A stretch of 64,000 bases of DNA from Azoarcus sp. KH32C (GCF_000349945.1 NC_020516.1:3286001-3350000); one strand, 5' to 3'. Shown: positions 29,699 to 39,440, counted from the first letter of the stretch. The notes: generated by a model from the sequence alone, not told the origin. Numbers and translations are program-made.

Positions 29699-30547
29699 AT
29701 GAAACTCTCCCAGCAACTTCGCATCGAGATCCAGCGCAATGTAGCAAGCTCACTCGCCGAGGACGTCGGCACGGGCGACCTGACCGCCCGCCTCATCCCG
29801 GCCGAGACCGACGCGCGCGGCCGCGTCATCACCCGCGAGGAGGCCGTGATCTGCGGTACGGCCTGGTTCGACGCCACCTTCGCCGCGCTCAGCCCGTCTG
29901 CGACGATCATCTGGCATGTGCGCGACGGTGAGCGGGTGAGTGCCGGACAGGTACTGTGCGATGTGGTTGCAACGGCGCGCATCCTGCTGACCGCAGAGCG
30001 TACCGCGCTCAATTTCCTGCAGCTGCTGTCGGGTACCGCGACGGCGACGCGGCGCTTCGTCGATGCGGTGGCGGGCACGGGCGCGAAGATCGTCGACACG
30101 CGCAAGACCCTTCCCGGCCTGCGCCTCGCACAAAAGTACGCGGTCGCGGTTGGCGGCGGCACGAACCACCGAATTGGCCTCTATGACGGCATCCTGATCA
30201 AGGAAAACCACATCATCGCCGCCGGCAGCATTGCCAAGGTCATGGAACAGGCACGGGCGATCGCTCCGTCAAATGTCTTCATCGAAGTCGAAGTCGAAAC
30301 GCTCGACGAACTCGAAGAGGCACTCGCCGCCGGCGCCAAGATGATCCTGCTCGACAACATGAGCCTCGAGCAAATGCGCAAGGCGGTCGAAATGACCGCG
30401 GGCCGCGCCGAACTCGAAGCCTCCGGGGGCGTGAATCTGGAAAAGGTTCGCGCGATCGCCGAGACCGGCGTGAACCGTATCTCGATCGGCAGCCTCACGA
30501 AGGACGTCCGGGCGCTGGATCTCTCTCTGCGCCACATCGAGGAATAA
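29699..30547 (+). CDS. nadC: Nicotinate-nucleotide pyrophosphorylase (quinolinate phosphoribosyltransferase)
   Basis: 282 residues, full length. Conserved EDVGTGDLTARLIP, TRKTLPGLRLAQKYAV, GGGTNHRIGLYDGILIKENH and EASGGVNLEKVRAIA. Converts quinolinate and PRPP to nicotinate mononucleotide in de novo NAD synthesis. Single gene, convergent with thrC. Confidence 0.97.
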   Translation: MKLSQQLRIEIQRNVASSLAEDVGTGDLTARLIPAETDARGRVITREEAVICGTAWFDATFAALSPSATIIWHVRDGERVSAGQVLCDVVATARILLTAERTALNFLQLLSGTATATRRFVDAVAGTGAKIVDTRKTLPGLRLAQKYAVAVGGGTNHRIGLYDGILIKENHIIAAGSIAKVMEQARAIAPSNVFIEVEVETLDELEEALAAGAKMILLDNMSLEQMRKAVEMTAGRAELEASGGVNLEKVRAIAETGVNRISIGSLTKDVRALDLSLRHIEE

Positions 30548-30561
30548 GCCGCAGGTTCTAC

Positions 30562-30600
30562 AAAAAGCAGACGCCCCCGGGATTTCTCCACGGGGGCGTC
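30562..30600 (-). terminator. Intrinsic terminator of thrC
   Basis: GACGCCCCCG (30570-30579) and CGGGGGCGTC (30591-30600) form a 10-bp GC stem. On the minus strand it is followed by TGCTTTTTG, placing it 40 bp after the thrC stop. It may also stop nadC transcription from the other side. Confidence 0.8.
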
Positions 30601-30639
30601 GGACCGGGAAACAAAGGCGTCCGGCTGGACGCCTCACCT

Positions 30640-32085
30640 TTACCCGGCGACGTGCCGGACGACGAACTGCTTCACCGCGGCGACGTCCGGAGCCATCACT
30701 TCGACTCGCTGCGGCAAGGCCTCGATGCCTTCCAGCTGTGCAGGCCGCTCCGGCTCGCGTCCCAGGGCCTCGCGGATCGTCTCGGCGAACTTCACCGGCA
30801 GGGCCGTTTCAAGCACCAGCAGCGGCACCCCCGCCGGCACGCTCCCGGCGCAATCCCATGCCACCTTCACACCGTCCGCAGTGTGCGTATCGATCATCGC
30901 ACCGTACTGCTCGAACACCTGACGGATGGTCGCCAGACGGTCGGCATGCGAGCTACGCCCGGACGTGAAGCCGAAGTTGTCGAGACGCGAAAACTCCGCA
31001 GAACCCGACAGGTCGAAAGCGCCGCCAGCATCGACGGACTTCCACAGCTCGGCGACTTTGGCCGGATCGCGGCCGACGAGATCGAAGATGAAGCGTTCGA
31101 AGTTCGACGCCTTGGAGATGTCCATCGACGGGCTCGACGTTACGTGCGTCTCGGCCGCCTTGCGCGGGCGATACACACCGGTACGGAAGAATTCGTCGAG
31201 CACGTCGTTCTCGTTCGTCGCCAGGATCAGGCGCGAGATCGGCAAGCCCATCTGGCGCGCAATGTGCCCGGCGCAGATGTTGCCGAAGTTGCCCGAGGGC
31301 ACGCAGAACGCGATCTGCTGGTCGTTGGAGCTCGTGCCGGCGAAATAGCCCTTGAAGTAATAGACGATCTGCGCCGCGACGCGCGCCCAGTTGATCGAAT
31401 TGACGGCGCCGATCTTGTACTTCGCCTTGAACGCCGCGTCGTTCGACACCGCCTTCACGATGTCCTGCGCATCGTCGAACATGCCGGTGACGGCGATGTT
31501 GTAGATGTTCTCGTCCTGCAGCGAGTACATCTGCGCGCGCTGAAATGCGCTCATCTTGCCGTGCGGCGACAGCATGAACACGCGCACGCCGTGCTTGCCG
31601 CGCATCGCGTATTCGGCCGCCGAGCCGGTGTCGCCGGAGGTCGCGCCGAGGATGTTGATCTGCTCGCCGCGCTTGTCGAGGACGTACTCGAACAGGTTGC
31701 CGAGCAACTGCATGGCCATGTCCTTGAACGCCAGCGTCGGGCCGTTCGAAAGCTCCAGCAGCCCGAAGCGGCCCTTTTCCAGCCAATGCACCGGCGTGAT
31801 GTCGGCCGCATTGTCGCCGGGACGCGCGAAGCAGTAGACGTCGGCGGTGTAGGTCTTGTCGCAGATCGCTTTGAGGTCTGCCGGCGGAATGTCGGTGATG
31901 AACTTCGACAGGATCTCGAAGGACAGCTCGGCATAGGACAGCCCACGCCAGGCATCGAGCTCGGCGCGCGAGATCTGCGGATAGCTTTCCGGCAGATAGA
32001 GGCCGCCGTCGGGCGCGAGACCACCGAGCAGGATGTCGCAAAACTCGGGGCGAGCGGCATGGCCGCGGGTCGACAGGTACTTCAC
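30640..32085 (-). CDS. thrC: Threonine synthase
   Basis: 481 residues, long proteobacterial class. The PLP lysine is in NGPTLAFKDMAMQ; ILGATSGDTGSAAEYAM and VPSGNFGNICAG bind phosphate and substrate. Converts O-phosphohomoserine to threonine. Start set at GTG 32085 (MKYLSTRGH), with GGAAG five bases upstream; a longer frame to 32121 is less typical. Downstream of hom. Confidence 0.96.
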   Translation of the reverse strand: MKYLSTRGHAARPEFCDILLGGLAPDGGLYLPESYPQISRAELDAWRGLSYAELSFEILSKFITDIPPADLKAICDKTYTADVYCFARPGDNAADITPVHWLEKGRFGLLELSNGPTLAFKDMAMQLLGNLFEYVLDKRGEQINILGATSGDTGSAAEYAMRGKHGVRVFMLSPHGKMSAFQRAQMYSLQDENIYNIAVTGMFDDAQDIVKAVSNDAAFKAKYKIGAVNSINWARVAAQIVYYFKGYFAGTSSNDQQIAFCVPSGNFGNICAGHIARQMGLPISRLILATNENDVLDEFFRTGVYRPRKAAETHVTSSPSMDISKASNFERFIFDLVGRDPAKVAELWKSVDAGGAFDLSGSAEFSRLDNFGFTSGRSSHADRLATIRQVFEQYGAMIDTHTADGVKVAWDCAGSVPAGVPLLVLETALPVKFAETIREALGREPERPAQLEGIEALPQRVEVMAPDVAAVKQFVVRHVAG

Positions 32086-32182
32086 GGAATCTTCCTTCAA
32101 CTGAGCGGGGACATTCCCCAAGGGGAAGCCGGGCAGCGTTCGGCCAGAGAAGCTCGGCGCGCCGCCCGGTCAGGCATGACGA

Positions 32183-33493
32183 TTACTGCAGGCCTTCCAT
32201 GCGCAGACGGACGATCTTGCCGGCGACCACCGGAAGCGCCTCGATGCTCGCAATCGCGGCGTTGGCGTTCTTTTCCAGCGTCGAATGCGTCAGCATGATG
32301 ATGTCGGTCTGAGACGCACCTTCGGCCGCTTCCTTCTGCAGCAGCGCCTCGATCGAGATGTCGCTGTCGGCGAGAATGCGCGTGATGTCCGCGAGCACGC
32401 CCGGCTTGTCGTCGACGCGCATGCGAAGGTAGTAGGAGGTTTCGACCTCCTCGATCGGCAGGACCTTCAGGTCGCGCACCTGGTCCGGCTGGAACGCGAG
32501 GTGCGGCACGCGATGCTCGGGGTCGGCGGTGTGCAGGCGGGTAACGTCGACGAGGTCGGCGATCACGGCCGAAGCGGTCGGCTCGGCGCCGGCGCCCTTG
32601 CCGTAGTAGAGGGTCGTGCCGACGGCGTCGCCGTAGACCATGACCGCGTTCATCGCACCTTCGACGTTGGCGATCAGGCGCTTCTCGGGGATCAGGGTCG
32701 GGTGCACGCGCAGTTCGACGCCGTTGTCGCGCATCTTCGCGATACCCAGCAGCTTGATGCGGTAGCCCAGTTGCTCGGCGTAGGTGATGTCCTCGGCTTC
32801 GAGCTTGGTGATGCCCTCGACGTAGGCAGCGTCGAACTGCATCGGCACGCCGAACGCGATCGCGCTCATGATCGTCGCCTTGTGCGCCGCATCCACGCCT
32901 TCGATGTCGAAGGTCGGGTCCGCTTCGGCATAGCCCAGCGCCTGCGCTTCCTTGAGCACGTCGGCAAAGGGCAGACCCTTGTCGCGCATTTCGGACAGGA
33001 TGAAGTTCGTCGTGCCGTTGATGATGCCGGCGAGCCACTGGATGCGGTTCGCGGACAGGCCTTCGCGCAACGCCTTGATGATGGGGATGCCGCCGGCGAC
33101 CGCGGCCTCAAATGCGACCATCACGCCCTTCTTCTGCGCGGCAGCGAAGATCTCGTTGCCATGCACGGCGAGCAGCGCCTTGTTGGCGGTGACGACGTGC
33201 TTGCCGTTCTCGATCGCCTTCAGCACCAGTTCGCGCGCGACGCCGTAGCCGCCAATCAGTTCGACGACGATATCGATTTCCGGGTCGGCCACGACCGAAA
33301 ACGCGTCGTCAGTCAGCGTGACGCCCTCGCCGGCGATGCGGCGGGCGAGCTCCAGATTCTTGTCGGCCACGGTGGTAATCCGAATCGGGCGACCGGCGCG
33401 ACGGGTAATTTCTTCCTCGTTGCGCTTCAGAACGGTGAACGTACCGCCGCCGACGGTACCAATGCCCAGCAGGCCAACATTGATCGCTTTCAT
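32183..33493 (-). CDS. hom: Homoserine dehydrogenase
   Basis: 436 residues, monofunctional with a C-terminal ACT domain. NAD(P)-binding GLLGIGTVGGG at the start, catalytic-region NGTTNFIL and DVDAAHK-like GVDAAHKATI, and the ACT part from about residue 350 (YYLRMRVDDKPGVLADITRIL), the usual site of threonine feedback inhibition. ATG 33493 fits the family start. Between alaA and thrC. Confidence 0.97.
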   Translation of the reverse strand: MKAINVGLLGIGTVGGGTFTVLKRNEEEITRRAGRPIRITTVADKNLELARRIAGEGVTLTDDAFSVVADPEIDIVVELIGGYGVARELVLKAIENGKHVVTANKALLAVHGNEIFAAAQKKGVMVAFEAAVAGGIPIIKALREGLSANRIQWLAGIINGTTNFILSEMRDKGLPFADVLKEAQALGYAEADPTFDIEGVDAAHKATIMSAIAFGVPMQFDAAYVEGITKLEAEDITYAEQLGYRIKLLGIAKMRDNGVELRVHPTLIPEKRLIANVEGAMNAVMVYGDAVGTTLYYGKGAGAEPTASAVIADLVDVTRLHTADPEHRVPHLAFQPDQVRDLKVLPIEEVETSYYLRMRVDDKPGVLADITRILADSDISIEALLQKEAAEGASQTDIIMLTHSTLEKNANAAIASIEALPVVAGKIVRLRMEGLQ

Positions 33494-33538
33494 AAGAGCT
33501 CGTTGAGTAGTGACTACGTGGTTGAAACGGGGCACCGT

Positions 33539-34840
33539 TCAGGTGCCATGACGCTTTCGGTAATGCTCGAGGAAGCGGGCGATACGGCCGATCGCGTCGC
33601 GCAGGTCGTCCTCGTGCGGCAGGAACACCAGCCGGAAGTGGTCCGCATGCGGCCAGTTGAAGCCGGTGCCCTGCACGAGCAGCACGCGCTCCTCTTCCAG
33701 CAGTTCTGCGATAAAGGCCTGGTCGTCCTCGATCGGATAGACCTTCGGATCGAGCCGCGGGAACATGTACAGCGTCGCCTTCGGCTTCACGCAGCTGACG
33801 CCGGGGATCTCGGTGATCAGTTCGTACGCCAGATCGCGCTGGCGCCGCATCCGGCCGCCCTCACTGACGAGGTCGTCGATGCTCTGGTAGCCGCCGAGCG
33901 CGGTCTGGATCGCATACTGGCCGGGGACGTTCGCGCACAGGCGCATCGAGGCGAGCATGTTCAGTCCCTCGATGTAGTCCTGCGCATTGCGCTTGTCGCC
34001 GCATACGACCATCCAGCCGGCACGGTAGCCGCACGAACGGTAGTTCTTCGACAGGCCGTTGAACACGATCGTCAGGACGTCTTCAGACAGCGAGGCGAGC
34101 GAGGTGTGCTTCTCGCCGTCGTACAGCACCTTGTCGTAGACCTCGTCGGCATACAGGATCAGGCCATGCTCACGCGCGATCTCGACGATGCCGCGCAGGA
34201 TGTGGTCCGGGTACAGCGCGCCGGTCGGGTTGTTCGGGTTGATGACGACGATCGCGCGCGTATTCGGCGTGATGCGTGCACGCATGTCCTCGAGGTCGGG
34301 CAGCCAGCCCTCGGCCTCGTTGCACAGGTAGTGCACGGGCGTGCCGCCGGAAAGGCTCACCGCCGCGGTCCACAGCGGATAGTCGGGCGCCGGCACCAGC
34401 ACTTCGTCGCCGGCATTGAGCAGCGCGTTCATCGCCATCACGATCAGCTCGGACACGCCGTTGCCGATGTAGATATCCTCGATATCCACACCCTTGATGT
34501 GCTTCTGCTGGGTGTAGTGCATGATCGCCTTGCGCGCGGCGAAAATGCCCTTCGAATCGGAATAACCTGCCGAATTCGGCAGATTCCGGATCATGTCCAT
34601 CTGGATTTCTTCGGGCGCGTCGAAGCCGAACGCGGCAAGATTGCCGATGTTCAGCTTCATGATCTTGTGCCCCTCGTCTTCCATCTGCTTGGCACGCGTC
34701 AGGACCGGGCCGCGGATGTCGTAGCAGACGTTGGCGAGCTTTGCGGACTTGCGGACTACGGCGCCGGCGCGCGCCGCTTCCGGCGCAGAATGCGTTTCGG
34801 GTAAAGGGGAAGCCACCCGTAGCTTGGGCTCGACGCTCAT
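33539..34840 (-). CDS. alaA: Alanine aminotransferase AlaA-like (class I/II PLP aminotransferase)
   Basis: 433 residues. PLP lysine in NGLSKNYRSCGYRAGW; NPNNPTGALYP and YADEVYDKVLYDG are typical fold-type I motifs. Glutamate-pyruvate type transaminase making alanine. ATG 34840 follows an AAAGGA site. Precedes hom with a 45-bp gap, the usual order in Azoarcus-like genomes. Confidence 0.93.
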   Translation of the reverse strand: MSVEPKLRVASPLPETHSAPEAARAGAVVRKSAKLANVCYDIRGPVLTRAKQMEDEGHKIMKLNIGNLAAFGFDAPEEIQMDMIRNLPNSAGYSDSKGIFAARKAIMHYTQQKHIKGVDIEDIYIGNGVSELIVMAMNALLNAGDEVLVPAPDYPLWTAAVSLSGGTPVHYLCNEAEGWLPDLEDMRARITPNTRAIVVINPNNPTGALYPDHILRGIVEIAREHGLILYADEVYDKVLYDGEKHTSLASLSEDVLTIVFNGLSKNYRSCGYRAGWMVVCGDKRNAQDYIEGLNMLASMRLCANVPGQYAIQTALGGYQSIDDLVSEGGRMRRQRDLAYELITEIPGVSCVKPKATLYMFPRLDPKVYPIEDDQAFIAELLEEERVLLVQGTGFNWPHADHFRLVFLPHEDDLRDAIGRIARFLEHYRKRHGT

Positions 34841-35016
34841 CGCAGTACGTCCTTTCTTTCGCATTATCGACACTCCGCACCGCGCCATCGACGCGCTGGG
34901 AAACTCATCCGCGCCGCCACATCCGCTCAAGGCGTCGGGTGGGCTGGGAATCCAAAAGAAGGTATCTTATCCAACCCTGTACCCCCCGGCAATTTCGCCG
35001 CCTACGCCGCGCCGCC

Positions 35017-35394
35017 ATGAAACTGAATCTCGACGTCAATCCGAACCTCAATCTCGTAACCGGGTATGGGGCCGACCACCTGATGATCAACAAGGTCCGT
35101 CATGACGGCAACCTGCTGGTGACGAGCGACCGCATCGTCACCGGGTGGGCGCAGGGCGGATTCGATGCGCTCAGGCCCGAGGACTTCGAAGCCGTTCGCG
35201 CTCTGGCGGTCGAAATCGTGATCATCGGCACCGGCGCCCGCCAGCGCTTCCCGCGCCCCCAGATCATGCGCCCGCTGATCGACGCGCGCATCGGTTTCGA
35301 GGTCATGGACTTCGCTGCGGCCTGCCGCACGTACAACATCCTGGCATCCGAAGGGCGGTCAGTCGCCGCCGCCCTGCTCTTCGACCCCGCCTGA
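35017..35394 (+). CDS. Mth938-like domain protein (DUF498)
   Basis: 125 residues, single Mth938-like/NDUFAF3-like domain (EIVIIGTGARQRFP; FEVMDFAAACRTYNILASEGRSVAAALLF). The bacterial role is unknown; a eukaryotic homologue is a complex I assembly factor. Divergent from alaA, with 176 bp between. Confidence 0.85.
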   Translation: MKLNLDVNPNLNLVTGYGADHLMINKVRHDGNLLVTSDRIVTGWAQGGFDALRPEDFEAVRALAVEIVIIGTGARQRFPRPQIMRPLIDARIGFEVMDFAAACRTYNILASEGRSVAAALLFDPA

Positions 35395-35497
35395 ATCCGG
35401 CAATACGTCGCATTCGCGCGTCAATCGCACGCCGGCCGATTGTCAGCCGGCCGCGTCCTCCGCTACGCTGCGCATATGTCCTTATGCCGGAGAAGCG

Positions 35498-35959
35498 ATG
35501 ACTGCCGACAGCATGCCCAGCCCCGACTTCGAACTCCCCGCGACGGGCGGCCAATCCGTGTCGCTTGCCGGGTTGCGCGGCCGGAACGTGGTGTTCTACT
35601 TCTACCCGAAGGACAACACGCCCGGTTGCACCAACGAAACCATGGATTTCCGCGACCACCACGACGCCTTCCAGGCCGCCGGCTGTGCCGTCTTCGGCAT
35701 CTCGCGCGACAGCCTGAAATCGCATGAAAACTTCAAGGCCAAGCTCGGCCTGCCCTTCGAACTGATTTCGGATACGGAGGAACTCGCCTGCAACGCCTTC
35801 GGCGTGATCAAGATGAAGAACATGTACGGCAAGCAGGTTCGCGGCATCGAACGAAGCACCTTCGTGATCGGTGCCGACGGCCGCATCCTGCGCGAATGGC
35901 GTGGCGTGAAGGTTCCGAGCCACGCCAAGGAAGTGCTGCAGTTCGTACAGAGTCTCTAA
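35498..35959 (+). CDS. bcp: Thioredoxin-dependent peroxiredoxin, Bcp/PrxQ type
   Basis: 153 residues. Peroxidatic Cys44 in YPKDNTPGCTNE. The usual resolving cysteine five residues later is Met49 here; Cys63 and Cys98 are the other cysteines. Reduces hydroperoxides in the cytoplasm, with a 1-Cys or alternative resolving mechanism likely. Upstream of the PIN-PhoH gene, 51 bp apart. Confidence 0.93.
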   Translation: MTADSMPSPDFELPATGGQSVSLAGLRGRNVVFYFYPKDNTPGCTNETMDFRDHHDAFQAAGCAVFGISRDSLKSHENFKAKLGLPFELISDTEELACNAFGVIKMKNMYGKQVRGIERSTFVIGADGRILREWRGVKVPSHAKEVLQFVQSL

Positions 35960-36010
35960 GAAAACCCGGCCGAAACGGCCGTCACCGAGGTCAATACGGA
36001 GGTTCACTTC

Positions 36011-37417
36011 ATGGTCAAGCGCGCGCCCAGCTCAACGAAGACCAAACTCTTTGTCCTCGACACCAACGTGCTGATGCACGATCCGACCAGCCTGTTCCGC
36101 TTTGAAGAGCACGACGTCTACGTGCCGATCATGACGCTGGAGGAGCTCGACAACAACAAGAAGGGCATGTCGGAAGTGGCGCGCAATGCGCGTCAGGCCA
36201 GCCGAACGCTTGATGAAGTCGTGTCCTCCAGCGAGCACGACATCGCGACCGGGATCGATCTGGCTGCGCCCTCGCACGACCTTGCAACCGGCAAGCTGTT
36301 CCTGCAGACCGAGGCGATCAACGTGCAGCTGCCGGCTGCGCTGCCCACTGCCAAGGGCGACAACCAGATTCTCGGCGTGATGATGCATCTCGCCGAACGC
36401 ACTCCCAAGCGTCCGGTGATTCTCGTCTCCAAGGACATCAACATGCGCATCAAGGCCCGCGCGCTGGGCCTGGACGCGCAGGACTACTTCAACGACAAGG
36501 TTCTCGAGGATACCGACCTCCTCTACACCGGCTGGCTGGAGCTGCCCGTCGACTTCTGGGACAAACATGCCAAGGGCATGAAATCATGGAAGGAGAACGG
36601 GCACACCTACTACCAGATCGAAGGCCCACAGAGCGCCGATCTGATGGTCAACGAGTTCATCTACCAGGACGGAGAGAACCCGCTCAACGCCTGGGTGAAA
36701 GAACGCAACGGCCGCAGCGTGCTGATCGAGACCGTTACCGACTACGGACACAACAAGAACAACGTGTGGGGGATCACGGCGCGCAACCGTGAGCAGAACT
36801 TCGCGTTGAACCTGCTGATGAACCCCGAGATCGACTTCGTCACCCTGCTCGGCCAGGCGGGCACCGGCAAGACGCTGTTGACGCTCGCGGCGGGCCTGAC
36901 CCAGGTCCTCGAGACCAAGCGCTACTCCGAAATCATCATGACGCGCGTCACGGTGCCGGTCGGCGAGGACATCGGCTTCTTGCCGGGCACCGAGGAAGAA
37001 AAAATGGCGCCGTGGATGGGGGCGCTGGAAGACAACCTGGACGTCCTCAACGGCACCACCGGTGAAGGCGGCGACTGGGGCCGTGCGGCGACGCGCGACT
37101 TGATCCGCTCGCGGATCAAGGTGAAGAGCCTCAACTTCATGCGCGGGCGCACCTTCATCAACAAGTTCCTGATCATCGACGAGGCGCAGAACCTGACGCC
37201 GAAGCAGATGAAGACGCTGATCACGCGCGCGGGCCCCGGCACCAAGGTGGTATGCCTTGGCAACATCGCGCAGATCGACACGCCTTACCTTACAGAAGGC
37301 AGTTCGGGCCTGACTTTCGTCGTCGATCGCTTCAAGAGTTGGCCGCATTCGGGCCACATCACGCTCCAGCGCGGCGAGCGCTCGCGCCTCGCAGACCACG
37401 CGGCAGACGTGTTGTAG
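36011..37417 (+). CDS. PIN-PhoH fusion protein (PhoH2 type)
   Basis: 468 residues. N-terminal PIN ribonuclease domain (KLFVLDTNVLMHDPTSLFRF; IMTLEELDNNKKG; ILVSKDINMRIKARALG) and C-terminal PhoH ATPase with Walker A LLGQAGTGKTLL and Walker B KFLIIDEAQNLTPKQMKTL. PhoH2 proteins are RNA helicase/RNases, sometimes toxin-like. No antitoxin-like small gene was found directly upstream. Confidence 0.93.
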   Translation: MVKRAPSSTKTKLFVLDTNVLMHDPTSLFRFEEHDVYVPIMTLEELDNNKKGMSEVARNARQASRTLDEVVSSSEHDIATGIDLAAPSHDLATGKLFLQTEAINVQLPAALPTAKGDNQILGVMMHLAERTPKRPVILVSKDINMRIKARALGLDAQDYFNDKVLEDTDLLYTGWLELPVDFWDKHAKGMKSWKENGHTYYQIEGPQSADLMVNEFIYQDGENPLNAWVKERNGRSVLIETVTDYGHNKNNVWGITARNREQNFALNLLMNPEIDFVTLLGQAGTGKTLLTLAAGLTQVLETKRYSEIIMTRVTVPVGEDIGFLPGTEEEKMAPWMGALEDNLDVLNGTTGEGGDWGRAATRDLIRSRIKVKSLNFMRGRTFINKFLIIDEAQNLTPKQMKTLITRAGPGTKVVCLGNIAQIDTPYLTEGSSGLTFVVDRFKSWPHSGHITLQRGERSRLADHAADVL

Positions 37418-37506
37418 GCGTCGAGGGACGATTACGGGGCGTCGGCAGCATCGACGCTTCGTAACGAAACTTTGTTACAGGTCATACTGGAGGGAGGTTA
37501 GCGTCC

Positions 37507-37541
37507 TATAATAAAAAGGTTTTGTGCCAGAAAACCTTTTG
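37507..37541 (+). promoter_or_regulatory. TATAAT box followed by an inverted repeat at the DUF294 start
   Basis: TATAAT (37507-37512) is followed by AAAAGGTTTT (37514-37523), a 7-nt spacer and AAAACCTTTT (37531-37540), a perfect 10-bp inverted repeat ending one base before ATG 37542. No good -35 was seen (the position 17 bp upstream reads ATACTG). As DNA it could be an operator over the transcription start; as RNA from an upstream start it would hide the translation start. Confidence 0.5.
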
Positions 37542-39440
37542 ATGACCGCCACCGCCCCCGAGATGCTGGTCGGAGCCAGCACCGAGTTTCTCAAGCGCTT
37601 TTCACCGTTCAACCGGATGGAAGCAGACGCGCTCGAGTTTCTCGCCGAGCGCGCGGTCCTCGCCTTTCACCCCAAGGGCCGGGAAATCCTGACGCCCGAG
37701 ATGGGACAGCCGACGCACTTCCACATCGTGCAGCGTGGCCAGGTCCAGGCGAGGCAATCGGGCCCGACGAGCGTCACCGACTACACGCTGATGACGCTGG
37801 GCCCCGGCGAATGCTTCCCGATCGGCGCAATTTCCGCGCAACGCCCGTCGACGAATGCCTACGTCGCGATCGAGGACAGCTTCGTCTTCCAGATTCCCGC
37901 AGAAGATTTCCTGACGCTCATGCAGATGAGCCCGGTCTTCCATCTCTTCTGCACGCAATACATCGCGAGCCTGCTCAACCAGTCGCGCCAGCAGCTGCAG
38001 ACCACGTTCTCGCAGCGTGCCGCCGAGCAGCAGACGATGACGACACTGCTCGGCCAGCTCGTCAAGACCGATCCCGTCTTCGTCGCGCCGGACGCGACGA
38101 TCCGCTCGGCGCTGGAGAAGATGGCCGAGCGGCACATCGGCTGCATCGTCATCGTCGACGGCGAGCGGCGCCCGGTCGGCATCCTCACGCAGAGCGACCT
38201 GCTGCCGCGCGTGGTGCTTCCGGGCATCGACCTGACCCGTCCGATCAGCGACGTGATGACCCAGGCGCCGCACGTGATGTCGGCGACGGCGTCGGCCTAT
38301 GACGCCGCACTCGACATGGCGACGCATGGCGTCCGGCACCTGCTCGTCATCGACAGCGAAGAGCGCCTAAAAGGCGTCGTGTCGGAACGCGACCTCTTCA
38401 CGCTGCAGCGCATCAGCCTGCGCCAGATCCGCGCGAGCATCGAGGGCGCCGCGGACATCGAGGCGCTCAAGGGTGCGAGCCGCGACATCCGCCAGCTCGC
38501 ACTGAACCTGATCGCCCAGGGGATCGGCGCCGAACAGCTCACGCAGTTCATCTCGGCGCTCAACGATGTACTGACCCGCCGCATCATCGACATCGCCGTC
38601 GGCAAGCACAAACTCTACGGCGTCGATTACGCGTGGCTCGCCTTCGGCTCCGAGGGTCGGCACGAGCAGACGCTGTCGTCGGATCAGGACAACGGCATCA
38701 TCTTCGAGATCCCAGAAGGCGGCGACGGCGCGGCGCTGAAGCAGCGCCTGATGGCATTCGCCGGGGATGTCAATGACGACCTCGCCGCCTGCGGCTTCCC
38801 GCTGTGCAAGGGAGGCATCATGGCGCGAAATGCCGACCTCTGCCTGACGCTGGACGAGTGGAAAGGCCGCTTCGGCGACTGGATTCGCGAACCGGACCCG
38901 CAGGCGCTGCTCAACGCATCGATCTTCTTCGATTTCCGCGTCCTGTGCGGCAACGAACGGCTCGGGGATCAACTGCGCGGCTGGCTCAATCGCTCCGCCC
39001 GCTCGAATACCGCCTTCTTGCGCATGATGGCCGCCAACGCCCTGCAGGTCGCGCCCCCGCTCGGCCGCATCCGCGATTTCGTCGTCGAGGACGACGGCAC
39101 GATCGATCTCAAGAAGTTCGGCACGCGTCTTTTCGTGGACGCCGCGCGCATCCTTGCGCTGCGCGCCGAGGTCAACTCCAGCAGCACCGTGCAGCGCCTG
39201 CGCCAGGCGGGCGCGAAAATCGGCATAGCGGCCGAGGAGCTCGCAGCGCTGATCGACGGCTTCCATTTCATCCAGTTGCTGCGCCTGCGCTCGCAACATC
39301 TCGACACCGAACATGACGCTCCGGGCGACAACCGCATCGACCCCGACGATCTCAACGAACTGGACCGCCGCATCCTGAAGGAAGCGTTCCGGCAGGCCCG
39401 CAAGCTGCAGTTGCGACTGAAGCTCGACTACCAGCTATGA
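37542..39440 (+). CDS. cNMP-binding/CBS/DUF294 nucleotidyltransferase-like protein
   Basis: 632 residues from ATG 37542 (an in-frame GTG at 37524 with AAAAAGG before it is possible). Domains: cyclic-nucleotide-binding fold (about 20-140), two CBS domains (about 165-290), DUF294 nucleotidyltransferase-like core with FGSEGRHEQTLSSDQDNG, then DUF294 C-terminal helices. Such proteins sit beside exonuclease, CrbS/CbrA kinase and acetate-permease genes in many proteobacteria; function unknown, perhaps nucleotide-responsive regulation. First of five packed genes. Confidence 0.9.
   Translation: MTATAPEMLVGASTEFLKRFSPFNRMEADALEFLAERAVLAFHPKGREILTPEMGQPTHFHIVQRGQVQARQSGPTSVTDYTLMTLGPGECFPIGAISAQRPSTNAYVAIEDSFVFQIPAEDFLTLMQMSPVFHLFCTQYIASLLNQSRQQLQTTFSQRAAEQQTMTTLLGQLVKTDPVFVAPDATIRSALEKMAERHIGCIVIVDGERRPVGILTQSDLLPRVVLPGIDLTRPISDVMTQAPHVMSATASAYDAALDMATHGVRHLLVIDSEERLKGVVSERDLFTLQRISLRQIRASIEGAADIEALKGASRDIRQLALNLIAQGIGAEQLTQFISALNDVLTRRIIDIAVGKHKLYGVDYAWLAFGSEGRHEQTLSSDQDNGIIFEIPEGGDGAALKQRLMAFAGDVNDDLAACGFPLCKGGIMARNADLCLTLDEWKGRFGDWIREPDPQALLNASIFFDFRVLCGNERLGDQLRGWLNRSARSNTAFLRMMAANALQVAPPLGRIRDFVVEDDGTIDLKKFGTRLFVDAARILALRAEVNSSSTVQRLRQAGAKIGIAAEELAALIDGFHFIQLLRLRSQHLDTEHDAPGDNRIDPDDLNELDRRILKEAFRQARKLQLRLKLDYQL

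Noticed and set aside
30570..30600. Hairpin after nadC considered as its own terminator
   Set aside because: The T run lies on the minus strand, so it serves thrC first; termination of nadC is possible but not shown.
32285..34804. Long plus-strand open frame (over 800 codons) opposite hom and alaA
   Set aside because: It spans two real genes and their gap on the other strand, and its translation is the Asp/Val/Arg/His-rich type typical of antisense shadows.
36011..37417. PIN-PhoH protein as a toxin-antitoxin system
   Set aside because: No small antitoxin-like gene overlaps or precedes it; the upstream neighbour is a peroxiredoxin.
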